Part shown: piece after piece, positions 38,506 to 47,623 of the stretch | Layout: each line of letters starts with the position of its first letter | How positions within the stretch are numbered: position 1 is the stretch's first letter | Source: a bacterium | GTDB lineage: Bacteria; DRYD01 | Direction of reading: 5' to 3' | Assembly: GCA_030549815.1 (NCBI GenBank) | Contig: JAUQQQ010000009.1 | Location: 1-64,000 of the forward strand | DNA length: 64,000 nucleotides | The notes under the pieces: generated by a model | Seen by the model: the letters and a program-made list of their open reading frames with translations, nothing else | Databases searched by the model: none | What the model was told of the DNA's origin: nothing | Program-made: the position numbers and the translations under genes

Positions 38506-39165
38506 CTATTTACCCAACTTTTTCTTATAGAATTCCACCATCTCTTTAACATTGTACTTATCCTTTACTCTATTATCCAATGTTTTATAAAAAATCTGAA
38601 GTTCATTGAAATACTCCTTAGCCTTTTGAATATTATTTAAACTCAGCATAACATCAATAGCTTTAGCAAAGTTCTTTGCAACAAATAAAATTATACTATC
38701 ATCAGAATTTTTTGGTTCTTTTATTAATTCTTCATATTTTTTAGTAGCAACTTTATAATCAACACCATACATTTTTTCCAAAACAGAAGCAAAATTAGAA
38801 TAATTGGAAGCTTTTATATTCATAATATTAATTTTTTTGTTTTGATCATTAGTTTTTTCGTAAGCTTTATCAGCTACCTCATCACTTTCGAGAGAAATTA
38901 TCAATAACTTTTCACCTACTCTAAAAAAATTTTTTTTGTCCTTTAGCTTGTCAATATAAAGATGAAAAGCAAGAGTATAATAAGTAATTGAATTTACATA
39001 ACTTACAAGAGATTTAAGATAATCTTGTTGAAGTCTATATATTTTAGCATACTTATATGAATTCTCTGCCTTTTCTTCATAATTTTTAACAATATCAATA
39101 TTAGCCCAAACTAAAAAAAGCAAAAATATAAATAAAAAAAATACAAACTTATTTTTTAATTTCAT
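38506..39165 (-). CDS. Membrane-anchored helical protein, TPR-like
   Basis: Not recognised. A 219-residue protein with one N-terminal transmembrane helix (residues 5-25) and an all-helical remainder resembling two or three TPR units (YKYAKIYRLQQDYLKSLVSY, LSLNNIQKAKEYFNELQ). The soluble part probably faces the periplasm. It overlaps the CheY-like gene by 17 bases and precedes the response-regulator gene, so it belongs to the signalling operon. It may be a sensor accessory; that is inference from place. Confidence 0.7.
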   Translation of the reverse strand: MKLKNKFVFFLFIFLLFLVWANIDIVKNYEEKAENSYKYAKIYRLQQDYLKSLVSYVNSITYYTLAFHLYIDKLKDKKNFFRVGEKLLIISLESDEVADKAYEKTNDQNKKINIMNIKASNYSNFASVLEKMYGVDYKVATKKYEELIKEPKNSDDSIILFVAKNFAKAIDVMLSLNNIQKAKEYFNELQIFYKTLDNRVKDKYNVKEMVEFYKKKLGK

Positions 39166-39532
39166 CTTCCTTTATCCTTTCTAAAGCACTAATTATTTCT
39201 TGCGGATCAAAAGGTTTAATGATATAGTCTTTAACTCCCAAAACCATACTTTTCTTAATGATGTCAAATGTATCAATAGCTGTTAGCATAATAATTTTAA
39301 TATCATTAAAAAGCGGATTTTTCCTCACATTTTTAACGAATTCCAACCCATCCATTTCTGGCATCATATAATCGCAAATAACGACATCTATTTCTTTCCA
39401 ACTTTTATCCAATATTTCCATTGCTTCTTTTGCACTAATAGCACCAATACCTTCATATCCTTCCAAATCAAGTATTTTTTTGACAAGTTCAACGATATTT
39501 GGATCATCATCAACAACCATTATTTTCTTCAT
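39149..39532 (-). CDS. Single-domain response regulator (CheY-like receiver)
   Basis: A 127-residue stand-alone receiver. It has MVVDDDP with the acidic pair at its start, phospho-acceptor Asp in ICDYMMPEMDG (about residue 53), Thr in IIMLTAID and Lys in DYIIKPFDP. No output domain. It could relay phosphate or act by protein contact. Its presence next to a regulator and a His-less kinase suggests a phosphorelay or signalling complex. It follows trpS by 3 bases. Confidence 0.93.
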   Translation of the reverse strand: MKKIMVVDDDPNIVELVKKILDLEGYEGIGAISAKEAMEILDKSWKEIDVVICDYMMPEMDGLEFVKNVRKNPLFNDIKIIMLTAIDTFDIIKKSMVLGVKDYIIKPFDPQEIISALERIKEDEIKK

Positions 39533-39535
39533 CTC

Positions 39536-40522
39536 TTAAACACCTCTCCCAATACCTATTTTATAATTAACTTCATCCAACTTTTTTCGAGCCTCCCTTT
39601 GAGCCTTTCTTGATCCCTCCTCAATTATCTCAATTAATTTTTTTCTATCTTTAGAAATTTCTTTTCTCTTTTCCCTAATTGGTCTAAGAGTAGAATTTAT
39701 AAGATTAGCTAGTTTTTTCTTACATTCCACACATCCTAATTTTCCTACCCTACAATCTTTTTCTATATCACCCAATTCTTCGTTCCTAAAAGCTCTATGC
39801 AAAGTAAAGACATTACATATTTCTGGTCTACCTGGAGAATTCTTGTATATTTTTTGTGGGTCCGTTATATATTTTCTAACTTTTTCCTCAGTTTCTTTCT
39901 CAGATTCATCTATAAATATTGCGTTGTTATAACTTTTGCTCATTTTCCTACCATCAAAACCAGGTATATACGGAGTTTCTGTAAGTAAAGGCTGGGGTTC
40001 TACAAAAGTTTCTCCATACAAACTATTAAACCTTCTAACTATTTCTCTGGCCAACTCAAGATGCGGTATCTGATCCTGCCCAACAGGAACTACTTTACCA
40101 TTAAAAGCCAAAATATCAGCAGTCATCAAAACAGGATACCCTAAAAATCCGTATGTAGCAATCTCCTTTCCTAACTGAGATATCTGATCTTTGAAAGAAG
40201 GAACCCTTTCTAACCAGCTTATAGGAGTTATCATTGAAAGGATTAAATGCAAAACAGCAACCTCCTCAACCAAAGATTGCAAATAGATTACACTTTTAGA
40301 AGGATCTATCCCAAAAGCCAAATAATCAATCAAAACTTCGATAATATTATCTTTTATTTCTTGAGTTTTTTCGTAGCTTGTTGTAAGGGCATGCCAATCA
40401 ACAATAATAAAGTAACATTTGTATTCGTTTTGATATTTAACCCAATTATTAAGTGTTCCAAAAATGTGTCCAATATGTAGCTTTCCAGTTGGTCTCATTC
40501 CACTAACTAATATATTCTCCAT
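39536..40522 (-). CDS. trpS: Tryptophanyl-tRNA synthetase
   Basis: A 328-residue class I aminoacyl-tRNA synthetase that charges tRNA-Trp. It has the HIGH motif as LHIGH (residues 15-19), VGQDQIPHLE for Trp and ATP recognition, and KMSKS near residue 193. Length is typical of bacterial TrpRS. It overlaps rimO by 20 bases, so the two are translated from one message with the signalling genes downstream. A C-terminal Cys cluster (CRVGKLGCVECKK) is seen in some family members with an Fe-S or zinc site. Confidence 0.97.
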   Translation of the reverse strand: MENILVSGMRPTGKLHIGHIFGTLNNWVKYQNEYKCYFIIVDWHALTTSYEKTQEIKDNIIEVLIDYLAFGIDPSKSVIYLQSLVEEVAVLHLILSMITPISWLERVPSFKDQISQLGKEIATYGFLGYPVLMTADILAFNGKVVPVGQDQIPHLELAREIVRRFNSLYGETFVEPQPLLTETPYIPGFDGRKMSKSYNNAIFIDESEKETEEKVRKYITDPQKIYKNSPGRPEICNVFTLHRAFRNEELGDIEKDCRVGKLGCVECKKKLANLINSTLRPIREKRKEISKDRKKLIEIIEEGSRKAQREARKKLDEVNYKIGIGRGV

Positions 40523-41855
40523 AAAAATCGTACTCCTTGAACTCCTTTATTTTTATGTTATAAAAATTCCCAAGTTTTATTTTTCTTCTGCTTTTTTGAT
40601 CTTTAATTACTTTTATCGTCGAGTCAACTTCCGGAGCGTCAAAGTAAGCTCTACCAATAAAATAATTCTCATCTTCTTCATATATTAGCGTTTTAAATAC
40701 TTTTCCAATCTGTTTTTCAGACCATTCTTTTAATATCTTGTCTTGAATTGATGTAATGATCTTGTATCTTCTTTGCTTCGTTTTAAAATTAACCTGTTTC
40801 AAATTATAAGAAAAAGTGTTTTTTTCACGGTAGTATTTAAAGAAACCTGCTCTTTCTATCTTTACTTCATTAAGAAAATCAACTAATTCTAAAAAATCTT
40901 CCTCTTCTTCCATAGGATGCCCTACTATAAAAGTGGATCTTATAACAACATCGTTTATAGTATTTCTTATTTTTTCTAACAAGTTCTTGTAAAAATCTTT
41001 GTTTCCAGGTCTTCTCATTGCTTTTAAAACTCTTGCACTTACATGCTGAAGAGGTATATCAACATATTTAACTATTTTAGTATTTTCCTTTATCACCTCC
41101 AAAGTTTGCTTAGTAAGAGTAGTAGGGTATAAATAAAGCATCCTAATCCAAAAATCTCCATCAATACTACAAATAGAATTTAACAATTTATCTAAACAAA
41201 GCTTACCATATAGATCATACCCATAAAAAGAAGTATCCTGAGAAACAAGAATAATCTCTTTTATACCAATACTTACTAACTTTTTTACTTCCTGAACTAT
41301 ATCCTCAATAGGCCTCGATTTATATTTTCCTCTTATTAAAGGTATAGCACAGAAAGAACATGTATGATTACATCCTTCTCCTATTTTTACATAAGAAAAA
41401 TAACCTGTAGAAACAAATTTTGACAATTTTGCAGAGTAATCTGGAGTATAGCCAGACATCTTGACTATTCTTTTACCATTCTCAATATTTTCTATATCAT
41501 TAGGAATACTAAGGAACGAATTAGTATCATAAAAGGCATCCACTTCTTTTAATTGATTAATCAATTTATTCTTGTATCTACTAACTAAACAACCAGAGAC
41601 GATCACTTTACTATCTTTACCGTTATCTTTCAAAGTTTGAATAACATCTTTTATAGTTTGCAAAGATTGATTAATAGCTGGTTTTATAAAGCCACATGTA
41701 TTAACGATAACATAATTACTTTCCAGAATGTTTTCAACATGTTCATAACCTCTATCCATTAAAGATGCAATTAATAATTCACTATCTACAGTGTTTTTGG
41801 AGCATCCAAGAGTTATAACGCTAAACTTTTTCTCATTATCTTTTATCTTTTTCAT
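40503..41855 (-). CDS. rimO: Ribosomal protein S12 methylthiotransferase RimO
   Basis: A 450-residue radical-SAM methylthiotransferase. The N-terminal UPF0004 domain starts VITLGCSKNTVDSE, the form typical of RimO rather than MiaB. The radical SAM cluster motif is CNHTCSFC with IRGKYKSRP after it, and the C-terminal TRAM domain is at about 380-450. RimO modifies an Asp of ribosomal protein S12. The enzyme needs two 4Fe-4S clusters; the extra Cys residues of the N-terminal cluster are visible (LGC, NTCG, SGC). It overlaps trpS. Confidence 0.95.
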   Translation of the reverse strand: MKKIKDNEKKFSVITLGCSKNTVDSELLIASLMDRGYEHVENILESNYVIVNTCGFIKPAINQSLQTIKDVIQTLKDNGKDSKVIVSGCLVSRYKNKLINQLKEVDAFYDTNSFLSIPNDIENIENGKRIVKMSGYTPDYSAKLSKFVSTGYFSYVKIGEGCNHTCSFCAIPLIRGKYKSRPIEDIVQEVKKLVSIGIKEIILVSQDTSFYGYDLYGKLCLDKLLNSICSIDGDFWIRMLYLYPTTLTKQTLEVIKENTKIVKYVDIPLQHVSARVLKAMRRPGNKDFYKNLLEKIRNTINDVVIRSTFIVGHPMEEEEDFLELVDFLNEVKIERAGFFKYYREKNTFSYNLKQVNFKTKQRRYKIITSIQDKILKEWSEKQIGKVFKTLIYEEDENYFIGRAYFDAPEVDSTIKVIKDQKSRRKIKLGNFYNIKIKEFKEYDFYGEYIS

Positions 41856-41903
41856 TATATATTTTATTCTACCTATTTTTCACAATACCTTTATTTTTTT
41901 TAT

Positions 41904-42125
41904 TTATTGTATTTTGTAATGATATCCACATTCTTGACAAATAAAAGTTTCTTCATCTTCAAGCAGCATTTCTCCACCACATATATCACATATTTTTATG
42001 ATATTTTTAAACTCTTTTATCATAAGCTTCTCTATACTTTCATCTGCCATAAAACCATCATTTTCTTCATCTTCGATAATATCGATTCTGTCGTGTTCTT
42101 GCAATTTGCATCCCCCCTTTTTCAT
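41904..42125 (-). CDS. Small zinc-ribbon protein
   Basis: A 73-residue protein whose C-terminal half has two Cys pairs, CDICGG and CQECGY, spaced as in a zinc ribbon. The N-terminal half is acidic. Its ATG overlaps the solute-binding protein stop (ATGA); a TTG seven codons in, preceded by GGGGGG, is an alternative start. Likely a nucleic-acid or protein-contact module; function unknown. It lies 48 bases before rimO. Confidence 0.75.
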   Translation of the reverse strand: MKKGGCKLQEHDRIDIIEDEENDGFMADESIEKLMIKEFKNIIKICDICGGEMLLEDEETFICQECGYHYKIQ

Positions 42126-43378
42126 CGATAAAATTTCATATTTTGATTAAGCATTATCTGATTAACTTTTTGTTCAAGCTCTTTTTTAGAATTACTAACA
42201 TCTTCTTTATTTACAAAAGTTGATACAACATAGTCGTTAATGAAATATCTTATATTTTCCCAAGCCCATATAGGTTGTTGAACATATAATCTATCTTTAC
42301 TATATTCTATTACTCTCTTATAGTCAGGATGAGAATTTAGAAATTCTTTATAACTTTCACTTTCTCCTTCAGTAGGAACAACATATCCTGTATTAATACA
42401 AAAATATTCTATGTTTTCAGGTTTAATTAAATACTCAATAAACTTAAGAGAGGCTTCCTCTTGCTCATTTGAAGATTTAAAAAGGACTAAATTAGTTCCG
42501 GCAGCATAAATTTTACCATTATCAGCAGGTAAAGGAGAAATCACATATTCCTGGCTTTTAGATTTAAGATCCGTGTATTTACTTGTTGTAGCCAAGATTA
42601 CAGGGGCTCTGTTTTCAATAAAATCTTTATAGGAATTACTCGTCCATTGGATTAATCCCTCATTTTCAAGATTAGTCAACAAGTTAGTAACTTTATCCAA
42701 ATTACTACCTAAAAAAGAAGGATAAATTTTTGAATTTATTTCAAAAAATTTGTTTGAAGTTGTAAGTAAGTAAAATATTATAAAAGAATCTTCATTATAT
42801 TCTAAGTAAAGTGGAGGCTTACCTATATTTTGTTTTATTTCTCTTAATTTCACTACAAATTTATCAAAATCTGTTGGCAAATTATCAACCATTTTTGAAT
42901 TGTAATAGAAAACAAAAATACTTTTATTAAAACTTAAAGAATATATTTTCCCATCTATAACACAAGAATTCTTAAACTCGGGATAAAGATTATTATAATA
43001 TCTTTCGATTTCCTTACTTTGGAAAGAATTAAAATCTCTTAAAACTTGTGCTTCCACAAATTGAGAAACCCAGTTCTCGTAAGCTATTGAAACATTAGGC
43101 AAGTTCTTTTCATAAGTAGCTTTCAACAATTCACTAAACAAAGTATTATAGGGATTGCTATATTTTCCTTGACCACCTTTATAAACACTTTCAACAACTA
43201 TATCCTTACCATTAATTTTATATTGCTTTTTATTAAAACTATCGATCAGATAATTAATAGCTTCTCCTCTTTTAGAAGAAGGAGAAAACACATGCCAAAA
43301 TTTTATTTTTATACTTTCAGCAAAGGAAACCACACTTATGCATATTAGGGTTATAATCAGGCTTACTATTATCTTCAT
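42122..43378 (-). CDS. Extracellular sugar-type solute-binding protein (ABC family 1)
   Basis: A 418-residue binding protein. I set the start at the ATG at 43378, because AGGAGG lies 7 bases ahead of it. It has a signal peptide (residues 1-22, ending VSFA). The mature start KIKFWHVFSPSSKRGEAINYLIDSFN is typical of sugar or glycerol-3-phosphate binding proteins (UgpB/MalE class). No permease or ATPase gene follows; a zinc-ribbon gene does. The ligand cannot be told. It is divergent from the UPF0173 gene. Confidence 0.88.
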   Translation of the reverse strand: MKIIVSLIITLICISVVSFAESIKIKFWHVFSPSSKRGEAINYLIDSFNKKQYKINGKDIVVESVYKGGQGKYSNPYNTLFSELLKATYEKNLPNVSIAYENWVSQFVEAQVLRDFNSFQSKEIERYYNNLYPEFKNSCVIDGKIYSLSFNKSIFVFYYNSKMVDNLPTDFDKFVVKLREIKQNIGKPPLYLEYNEDSFIIFYLLTTSNKFFEINSKIYPSFLGSNLDKVTNLLTNLENEGLIQWTSNSYKDFIENRAPVILATTSKYTDLKSKSQEYVISPLPADNGKIYAAGTNLVLFKSSNEQEEASLKFIEYLIKPENIEYFCINTGYVVPTEGESESYKEFLNSHPDYKRVIEYSKDRLYVQQPIWAWENIRYFINDYVVSTFVNKEDVSNSKKELEQKVNQIMLNQNMKFYR

Positions 43379-43531
43379 CCATCTTCCTCCTTTCTTTACC
43401 ACCCTACATTTTATATTTAAAAAATTTTTCCAAAATTCCTTAACAAAAAATTACCAAAAACTAAAAATTATTAACAAAAGGTAGAATGACTAAATATGTA
43501 GAATTAAGAAAAAGAACAAGGGGGTGGTAAT

Positions 43532-44218
43532 ATGAAAATACAATACATCGGACATTCCTGCTTTATACTAATGGGATCCCAAAATATAATATTAGACCCA
43601 TGGATAACAAATAATCCTACAAACACAAGTTTTTCTATCGATAACCTTCCACATATCGACTACGTCTTAGTTAGCCATGGACACTTCGACCATATAGCAG
43701 ACGTCGAAAACATCTACAAAAAATTCAAAAGCGAAGTATGGTGTAATTTTGAATTATCAAACTACTTTGCAAAGCGAGGAGTTCAAGCAAACGGAGCATA
43801 CATGGGTGGAAAAATCAAATTCCCATGGGGATACATAAAATTCTTACCAGCTTTTCACGGTAGCTCAACACCAGATGGAAACTACGCAGGTGTAGCAACC
43901 TCAATACTTATTAATTTCGATAAAACCGTAATCTATTTCGCAGGAGATACATGCTTAAATGCAGAAATGCAATTACTACCCCGATATAACGTTGAAATAG
44001 CTTTTCTACCAATAGGAGGATTATTTACGATGGACATCGAAGAAGCAGTAGAAGCAGTCAAAATAATTCAACCAACCTACGTCATACCAATGCACTATAA
44101 CACATTCGATCCCATTAAAGTTAATCCCGAAGAATTTAAAGAATTAGTAGAAAAAGAAACAAAAACAAAATGTATAATTTTAAAACCAGGAGAAATATTT
44201 GAAAAACAAAAAGTTTAA
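43532..44218 (+). CDS. UPF0173 metal-dependent hydrolase
   Basis: A 228-residue metallo-beta-lactamase-fold protein. The metal motif SHGHFDH is at residues 50-56, with further ligands in AFHGS, AGDTC and PMHYN. The N-terminal IQYIGHSCFIL is typical of UPF0173. Substrate is unknown in the family. A strong GGGGGTGGT ribosome-binding site precedes the ATG. It is followed 3 bases later by the MNT gene. Confidence 0.92.
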   Translation: MKIQYIGHSCFILMGSQNIILDPWITNNPTNTSFSIDNLPHIDYVLVSHGHFDHIADVENIYKKFKSEVWCNFELSNYFAKRGVQANGAYMGGKIKFPWGYIKFLPAFHGSSTPDGNYAGVATSILINFDKTVIYFAGDTCLNAEMQLLPRYNVEIAFLPIGGLFTMDIEEAVEAVKIIQPTYVIPMHYNTFDPIKVNPEEFKELVEKETKTKCIILKPGEIFEKQKV

Positions 44219-44221
44219 AAA

Positions 44222-44551
44222 TTGAAATTAGAACATTATAACAAAGACAAATTAAAACAAGAATTATTAAATATATTTTCAAAATATTTGGATAAAAGCA
44301 GTTACTTGGTTTTCTTTTTCGGGTCAAGAGTTGAAAATAAAAATAATGAAAGATCAGATATAGATATAGGAATAATAGGACCACCGATAAAACCCTCTAT
44401 CTTCCAAAAGATAGAAGAAGAAATCGAAAATCTAAACATATTATACAAAATAGACTTAGTAGATTTTAATTATGTATCAGAAGAATTCAAAAAAATAGCC
44501 CTTAAAAATATAGAACCAATATATGGAGAAATTAAAAATATTATTGAATAA
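44222..44551 (+). CDS. MNT-type nucleotidyltransferase, antitoxin partner of HEPN
   Basis: A 109-residue minimal nucleotidyltransferase with the signature GSRVENKNNERSDIDIGI near residues 33-50 (GS and DxD metal residues). The start is a TTG at 44222. It is followed, with a 29-base overlap, by a HEPN gene; this is the MntA/HepT type of toxin-antitoxin pair, in which the MNT enzyme AMPylates and silences the HEPN RNase by family knowledge. The third catalytic Asp may lie in YKIDLVDF. Confidence 0.88.
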   Translation: MKLEHYNKDKLKQELLNIFSKYLDKSSYLVFFFGSRVENKNNERSDIDIGIIGPPIKPSIFQKIEEEIENLNILYKIDLVDFNYVSEEFKKIALKNIEPIYGEIKNIIE

Positions 44552-44927
44552 ATATAAGAAAGTAATAACAAAATTAGAAAGAGTAATGACAATAGAAGAA
44601 AGTGATGAAGAATTTTTAGAAATAAAAAGAGACAGTGCAATAAAGCGATTTGAATTTTGCTTCGACTTATTCTGGAAAACCCTAAAACATTTTTTAGAGT
44701 ACTATCATGGAGTTATATGCAATTCCCTCAAAAGCTGTATAAGAGAAGCGTTCACAAACAAACTAATAGAATACGATGAATATTACCTTAAAATTTGCGA
44801 TTACAGAAATCTAACATCCCATACTTATGACGAAGACATTGCTATCATCGTTTTTCAAGAAATACCCAAAATAATAAAATGCTTTAAATCTTTTTTATTA
44901 AAAGTAGAAAAAATTATTGAAAACTAA
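44523..44927 (+). CDS. HEPN-domain RNase toxin, HepT-like
   Basis: A 134-residue all-helical HEPN protein of the HI0074/HepT type. The catalytic RX4HXY motif is RNLTSHTY near residues 97-104, intact. It overlaps the MNT gene by 29 bases, as expected for a co-translated toxin-antitoxin pair. HEPN toxins cleave RNA. Because Arg, His and Tyr are kept, it is likely active. Such pairs are often horizontally carried; base composition here is not visibly different from neighbours. Confidence 0.88.
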   Translation: MEKLKILLNKYKKVITKLERVMTIEESDEEFLEIKRDSAIKRFEFCFDLFWKTLKHFLEYYHGVICNSLKSCIREAFTNKLIEYDEYYLKICDYRNLTSHTYDEDIAIIVFQEIPKIIKCFKSFLLKVEKIIEN

Positions 44928-44982
44928 GCTTTATGATATTAAGAGGGAAAATCACTATTGTAAATAATAAAATTATAGGTAT

Positions 44983-45507
44983 ATGAGTTTCATCGATATT
45001 TTTGAGGCCACTCACGAAAATAATCTAAAATTAATTAAAGAAATAATCGAAAAGGGGATCATCGATATAAATAAACAAAATGATTTCGGTAATACGGCTC
45101 TTCATATTGCCTCCTTTAGAGGACATAAAAAAATAGTTGAATTTTTATTGGAGAAAGGAGCAAATCCAAATATTCAAAACAACGTGGGATATACTCCACT
45201 TCATGATGCAGCATATTACGGACATTTTGCTATCGTTAAGATTTTAGTAGCAAATAAAGCTCAGATTAACATAAAAGATAACTACGGAAATACACCACTA
45301 CACTATGCAACAATCAAAAACAACAAAGAAATCGTAGAATTCCTTATTAAATTAGGAGCAGATATTGATGCTAAAAATAATGAAGGAGAAACACCTCTCG
45401 ATATTGCTCTAAAATTTAATTATAAAGAAATAATAAAATTAATAGAATTTTACAAAATAAATCCGCCTCGTGGGGAAGTCAGGCGGAATAAAAATCCCCA
45501 CAAATAA
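44983..45507 (+). CDS. Ankyrin-repeat protein
   Basis: A 174-residue protein of four to five ankyrin repeats with consensus strings such as GNTALHIASFRGHKKIVEFLLEKG, split here into repeats starting near residues 38, 72, 105 and 138. No signal peptide. The final 15 residues, rich in Pro, Arg, Asn and Lys, are not ankyrin-like and are encoded by a sequence that can fold into an H-type pseudoknot (45462-45501). Likely a protein-interaction module. It lies 55 bases after the HEPN gene and 6 bases before a nitroreductase. Confidence 0.93.
   Translation: MSFIDIFEATHENNLKLIKEIIEKGIIDINKQNDFGNTALHIASFRGHKKIVEFLLEKGANPNIQNNVGYTPLHDAAYYGHFAIVKILVANKAQINIKDNYGNTPLHYATIKNNKEIVEFLIKLGADIDAKNNEGETPLDIALKFNYKEIIKLIEFYKINPPRGEVRRNKNPHK
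45462..45501 (+). promoter_or_regulatory. Predicted H-type RNA pseudoknot at ankyrin gene end
   Basis: Stem 1 TCCGCCT (45462-45468) pairs with AGGCGGA (45481-45487), 7 bp. Its loop contains GTGGGGA (45470-45476), which pairs with TCCCCAC (45495-45501), 7 bp. The linking loops are 1, 4 and 7 bases, the last being ATAAAAA. Both stems are GC-containing in AT-rich surroundings. It ends 12 bases before the nitroreductase ATG, which has no ribosome-binding site. Confidence 0.6.
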
Positions 45508-45513
45508 AAAACT

Positions 45514-46149
45514 ATGCACAAGACCGTAAACCAAGAAATGATAAATATTATAAAAGAAAGAAGATCAATAACTTTCTTTGACCCTTCAAAAGAAATTCCT
45601 GATCAAACATTAAAAGAATTAATAGAATTAGCTTCTACCGCACCCTCAGGATACAACCTACAACCATGGAAATTAATAATCGTTAAAAGTAAAGATAAAA
45701 AATCCAAACTTAAAGAAATTTGCTTCAATCAACAAAAAGTGGAAGACGCCTCAGCAAATATAGTAGTCTTAGCAAACACAAAAGGCGGCATTGAAAATGT
45801 AGATAGAGTTTTAGATAGTTGGGTAGAACTCGGATATATAACAAAAGATCAAAAAGAAGGATTAAAACAAAGTATAATTAACTCATGGAGTAATGAAGAA
45901 AACGCAAAAAGAAAAGCAATAAGAGATGCAGCAATGCTCGCAATGAACATTATGATCTGTGCAAGACTCTTTGGTTTAGAAACTCATCCAATGGAAGGAT
46001 TCGACCACCAAAAATTAAGAGAATTCCTTAATATACCAGAATATTTAATACCAATAATGATAATAGCAATAGGTTACAAAGACGAAACTAAACAACTACT
46101 ACCAAGAGCTTACAGATTTAAATTTGAAGAAATAGCAAATGCAATATAA
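45514..46149 (+). CDS. Nitroreductase-family flavoprotein
   Basis: A 211-residue FMN-dependent nitroreductase-fold protein. It begins with IIKERRSITFFDP (FMN phosphate-binding Arg residues), then ELASTAPSGYNLQPWKLIIVKS, and ends with IAIGYKDE plus an FEEI tail. Substrates cannot be predicted; the family reduces nitro compounds, quinones or enones with NAD(P)H. No Shine-Dalgarno sequence precedes the ATG; instead a possible pseudoknot lies directly upstream. The next gene is glycogen synthase. Confidence 0.9.
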   Translation: MHKTVNQEMINIIKERRSITFFDPSKEIPDQTLKELIELASTAPSGYNLQPWKLIIVKSKDKKSKLKEICFNQQKVEDASANIVVLANTKGGIENVDRVLDSWVELGYITKDQKEGLKQSIINSWSNEENAKRKAIRDAAMLAMNIMICARLFGLETHPMEGFDHQKLREFLNIPEYLIPIMIIAIGYKDETKQLLPRAYRFKFEEIANAI

Positions 46150-46179
46150 ATAAATTATTCAGGATTGGAGGAAAGTTCT

Positions 46180-47601
46180 ATGAAAATAGCAATGCTATCA
46201 ATGGAGATGGTTCCTTTTTCAAAAGTTGGTGGATTGGCAGATGTAATGGGATCACTACCAATTGCACTATCAGCTTTCTCAAAAATATCCGTTATAACAC
46301 CATACTACGGACAAATAACTGAAAACCTTTATTCAAAATTCTCAGACCAAAAACTTAATACAGTAACATTTAAAGAATTAGAAATTTTAAATCATAAAGT
46401 AAAAATCTTAAAAACAGAATATAAAGGAATAGAAGTTTTTTTAGTATCCAATAAAGAATTATTTGAAAGGGAAGGAATATACTTGGACAAAGAAGGGAAA
46501 CCATTTGAAGACGAAGTATTAAGGTATTATGTTTTTTCATTAGCAGCAGAAAGTTTATTACAGGATTTTGATGTAATCCACTGCCATGACTGGCATACAA
46601 CATTTACGATAATACTTGCTAAACTTAAAAACTTAAAAAACACTATCTTTACCATCCATAACATTGCTTACCAAGGAATATTTGAAACAGAAAAATTAAA
46701 TTTTCTTAACGAAGAAGTGAAAAATTTATTATTCCAATATGGAGAATACTACGGAAAAATAAACCTAATGAAAGCAGCTATACTTTTATCCGATTTTGTC
46801 ACAACAGTCAGTCCCAACTATGCTAATGAAATTCAAAATTCATCAGAATTTGGAATGGGATTGGAAAATATCCTAAAACAAAACTCTCATAAAATCGTGG
46901 GAATACTTAACGGAATAGATCAAGAATTGTGGAATCCCAAAAAAGATAAACACATATACTTTAATTATTCCATAGAAAATGTTGAAGAAGGTAAAAAAGA
47001 AAACAAGAGAAGACTTTTAAATGATTTAAATCTTAAAGAAGCAGGATATCTTTTCGGAATAGTTGCAAGATTAGATCACCAAAAAGGATTTGACATTTTA
47101 GCTAATGCTGTAGAAAATTTAGAAATCGGAAAATTTAATTTAGTAGTATTAGGTACAGGAAATGTTGAAATACAAAATAGCATCAAAAAATTGTCAGAAA
47201 AATACCCAGAATTCATTAGTGTTAATATTGGATTTGATGAAGCATTAGCAAGAAAAATTTATGCTGCTTCTGATTTCTTCATAATACCCTCAAGGTTTGA
47301 ACCTTGCGGATTATCACAAATGATATCATATAAGTATGGAACTATACCAATAGCAACAAGAGTAGGTGGATTAAAAGATACCATAATCGATATATTCGAA
47401 AATAAAGAAAATGGTACAGGAATACTAATTGATAAAGCAGATCCTAATTTGCTATACCAAGCAATGAATAAAGCAATAAACTTATCTACCCAAGATCTAC
47501 AAAATTTAAGAAAAAGAGTAATGCAATTAGATTTCTCTTGGAGTAAAAGCGCTCAGAAATACATAGAACTATATCAAAAATTATTATCATTAAAAACATA
47601 A
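46180..47601 (+). CDS. glgA: Glycogen synthase (GT5)
   Basis: A 473-residue GT5 glycogen/starch synthase, using ADP- or UDP-glucose to extend alpha-1,4-glucan. The N-terminal MEMVPFSKVGGLADVMGSLP has the KxGGL substrate motif, HCHDWHT follows, and SRFEPCGLSQMISYKYGTIP lies in the C-terminal lobe. I set the start at the ATG at 46180, which has GGAGG 9 bases ahead. Length is normal. Other glg genes are not in the window; the next gene is a permease. Confidence 0.95.
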   Translation: MKIAMLSMEMVPFSKVGGLADVMGSLPIALSAFSKISVITPYYGQITENLYSKFSDQKLNTVTFKELEILNHKVKILKTEYKGIEVFLVSNKELFEREGIYLDKEGKPFEDEVLRYYVFSLAAESLLQDFDVIHCHDWHTTFTIILAKLKNLKNTIFTIHNIAYQGIFETEKLNFLNEEVKNLLFQYGEYYGKINLMKAAILLSDFVTTVSPNYANEIQNSSEFGMGLENILKQNSHKIVGILNGIDQELWNPKKDKHIYFNYSIENVEEGKKENKRRLLNDLNLKEAGYLFGIVARLDHQKGFDILANAVENLEIGKFNLVVLGTGNVEIQNSIKKLSEKYPEFISVNIGFDEALARKIYAASDFFIIPSRFEPCGLSQMISYKYGTIPIATRVGGLKDTIIDIFENKENGTGILIDKADPNLLYQAMNKAINLSTQDLQNLRKRVMQLDFSWSKSAQKYIELYQKLLSLKT

Positions 47602-47623
47602 AAGAATTAAATAAAATATTTTA

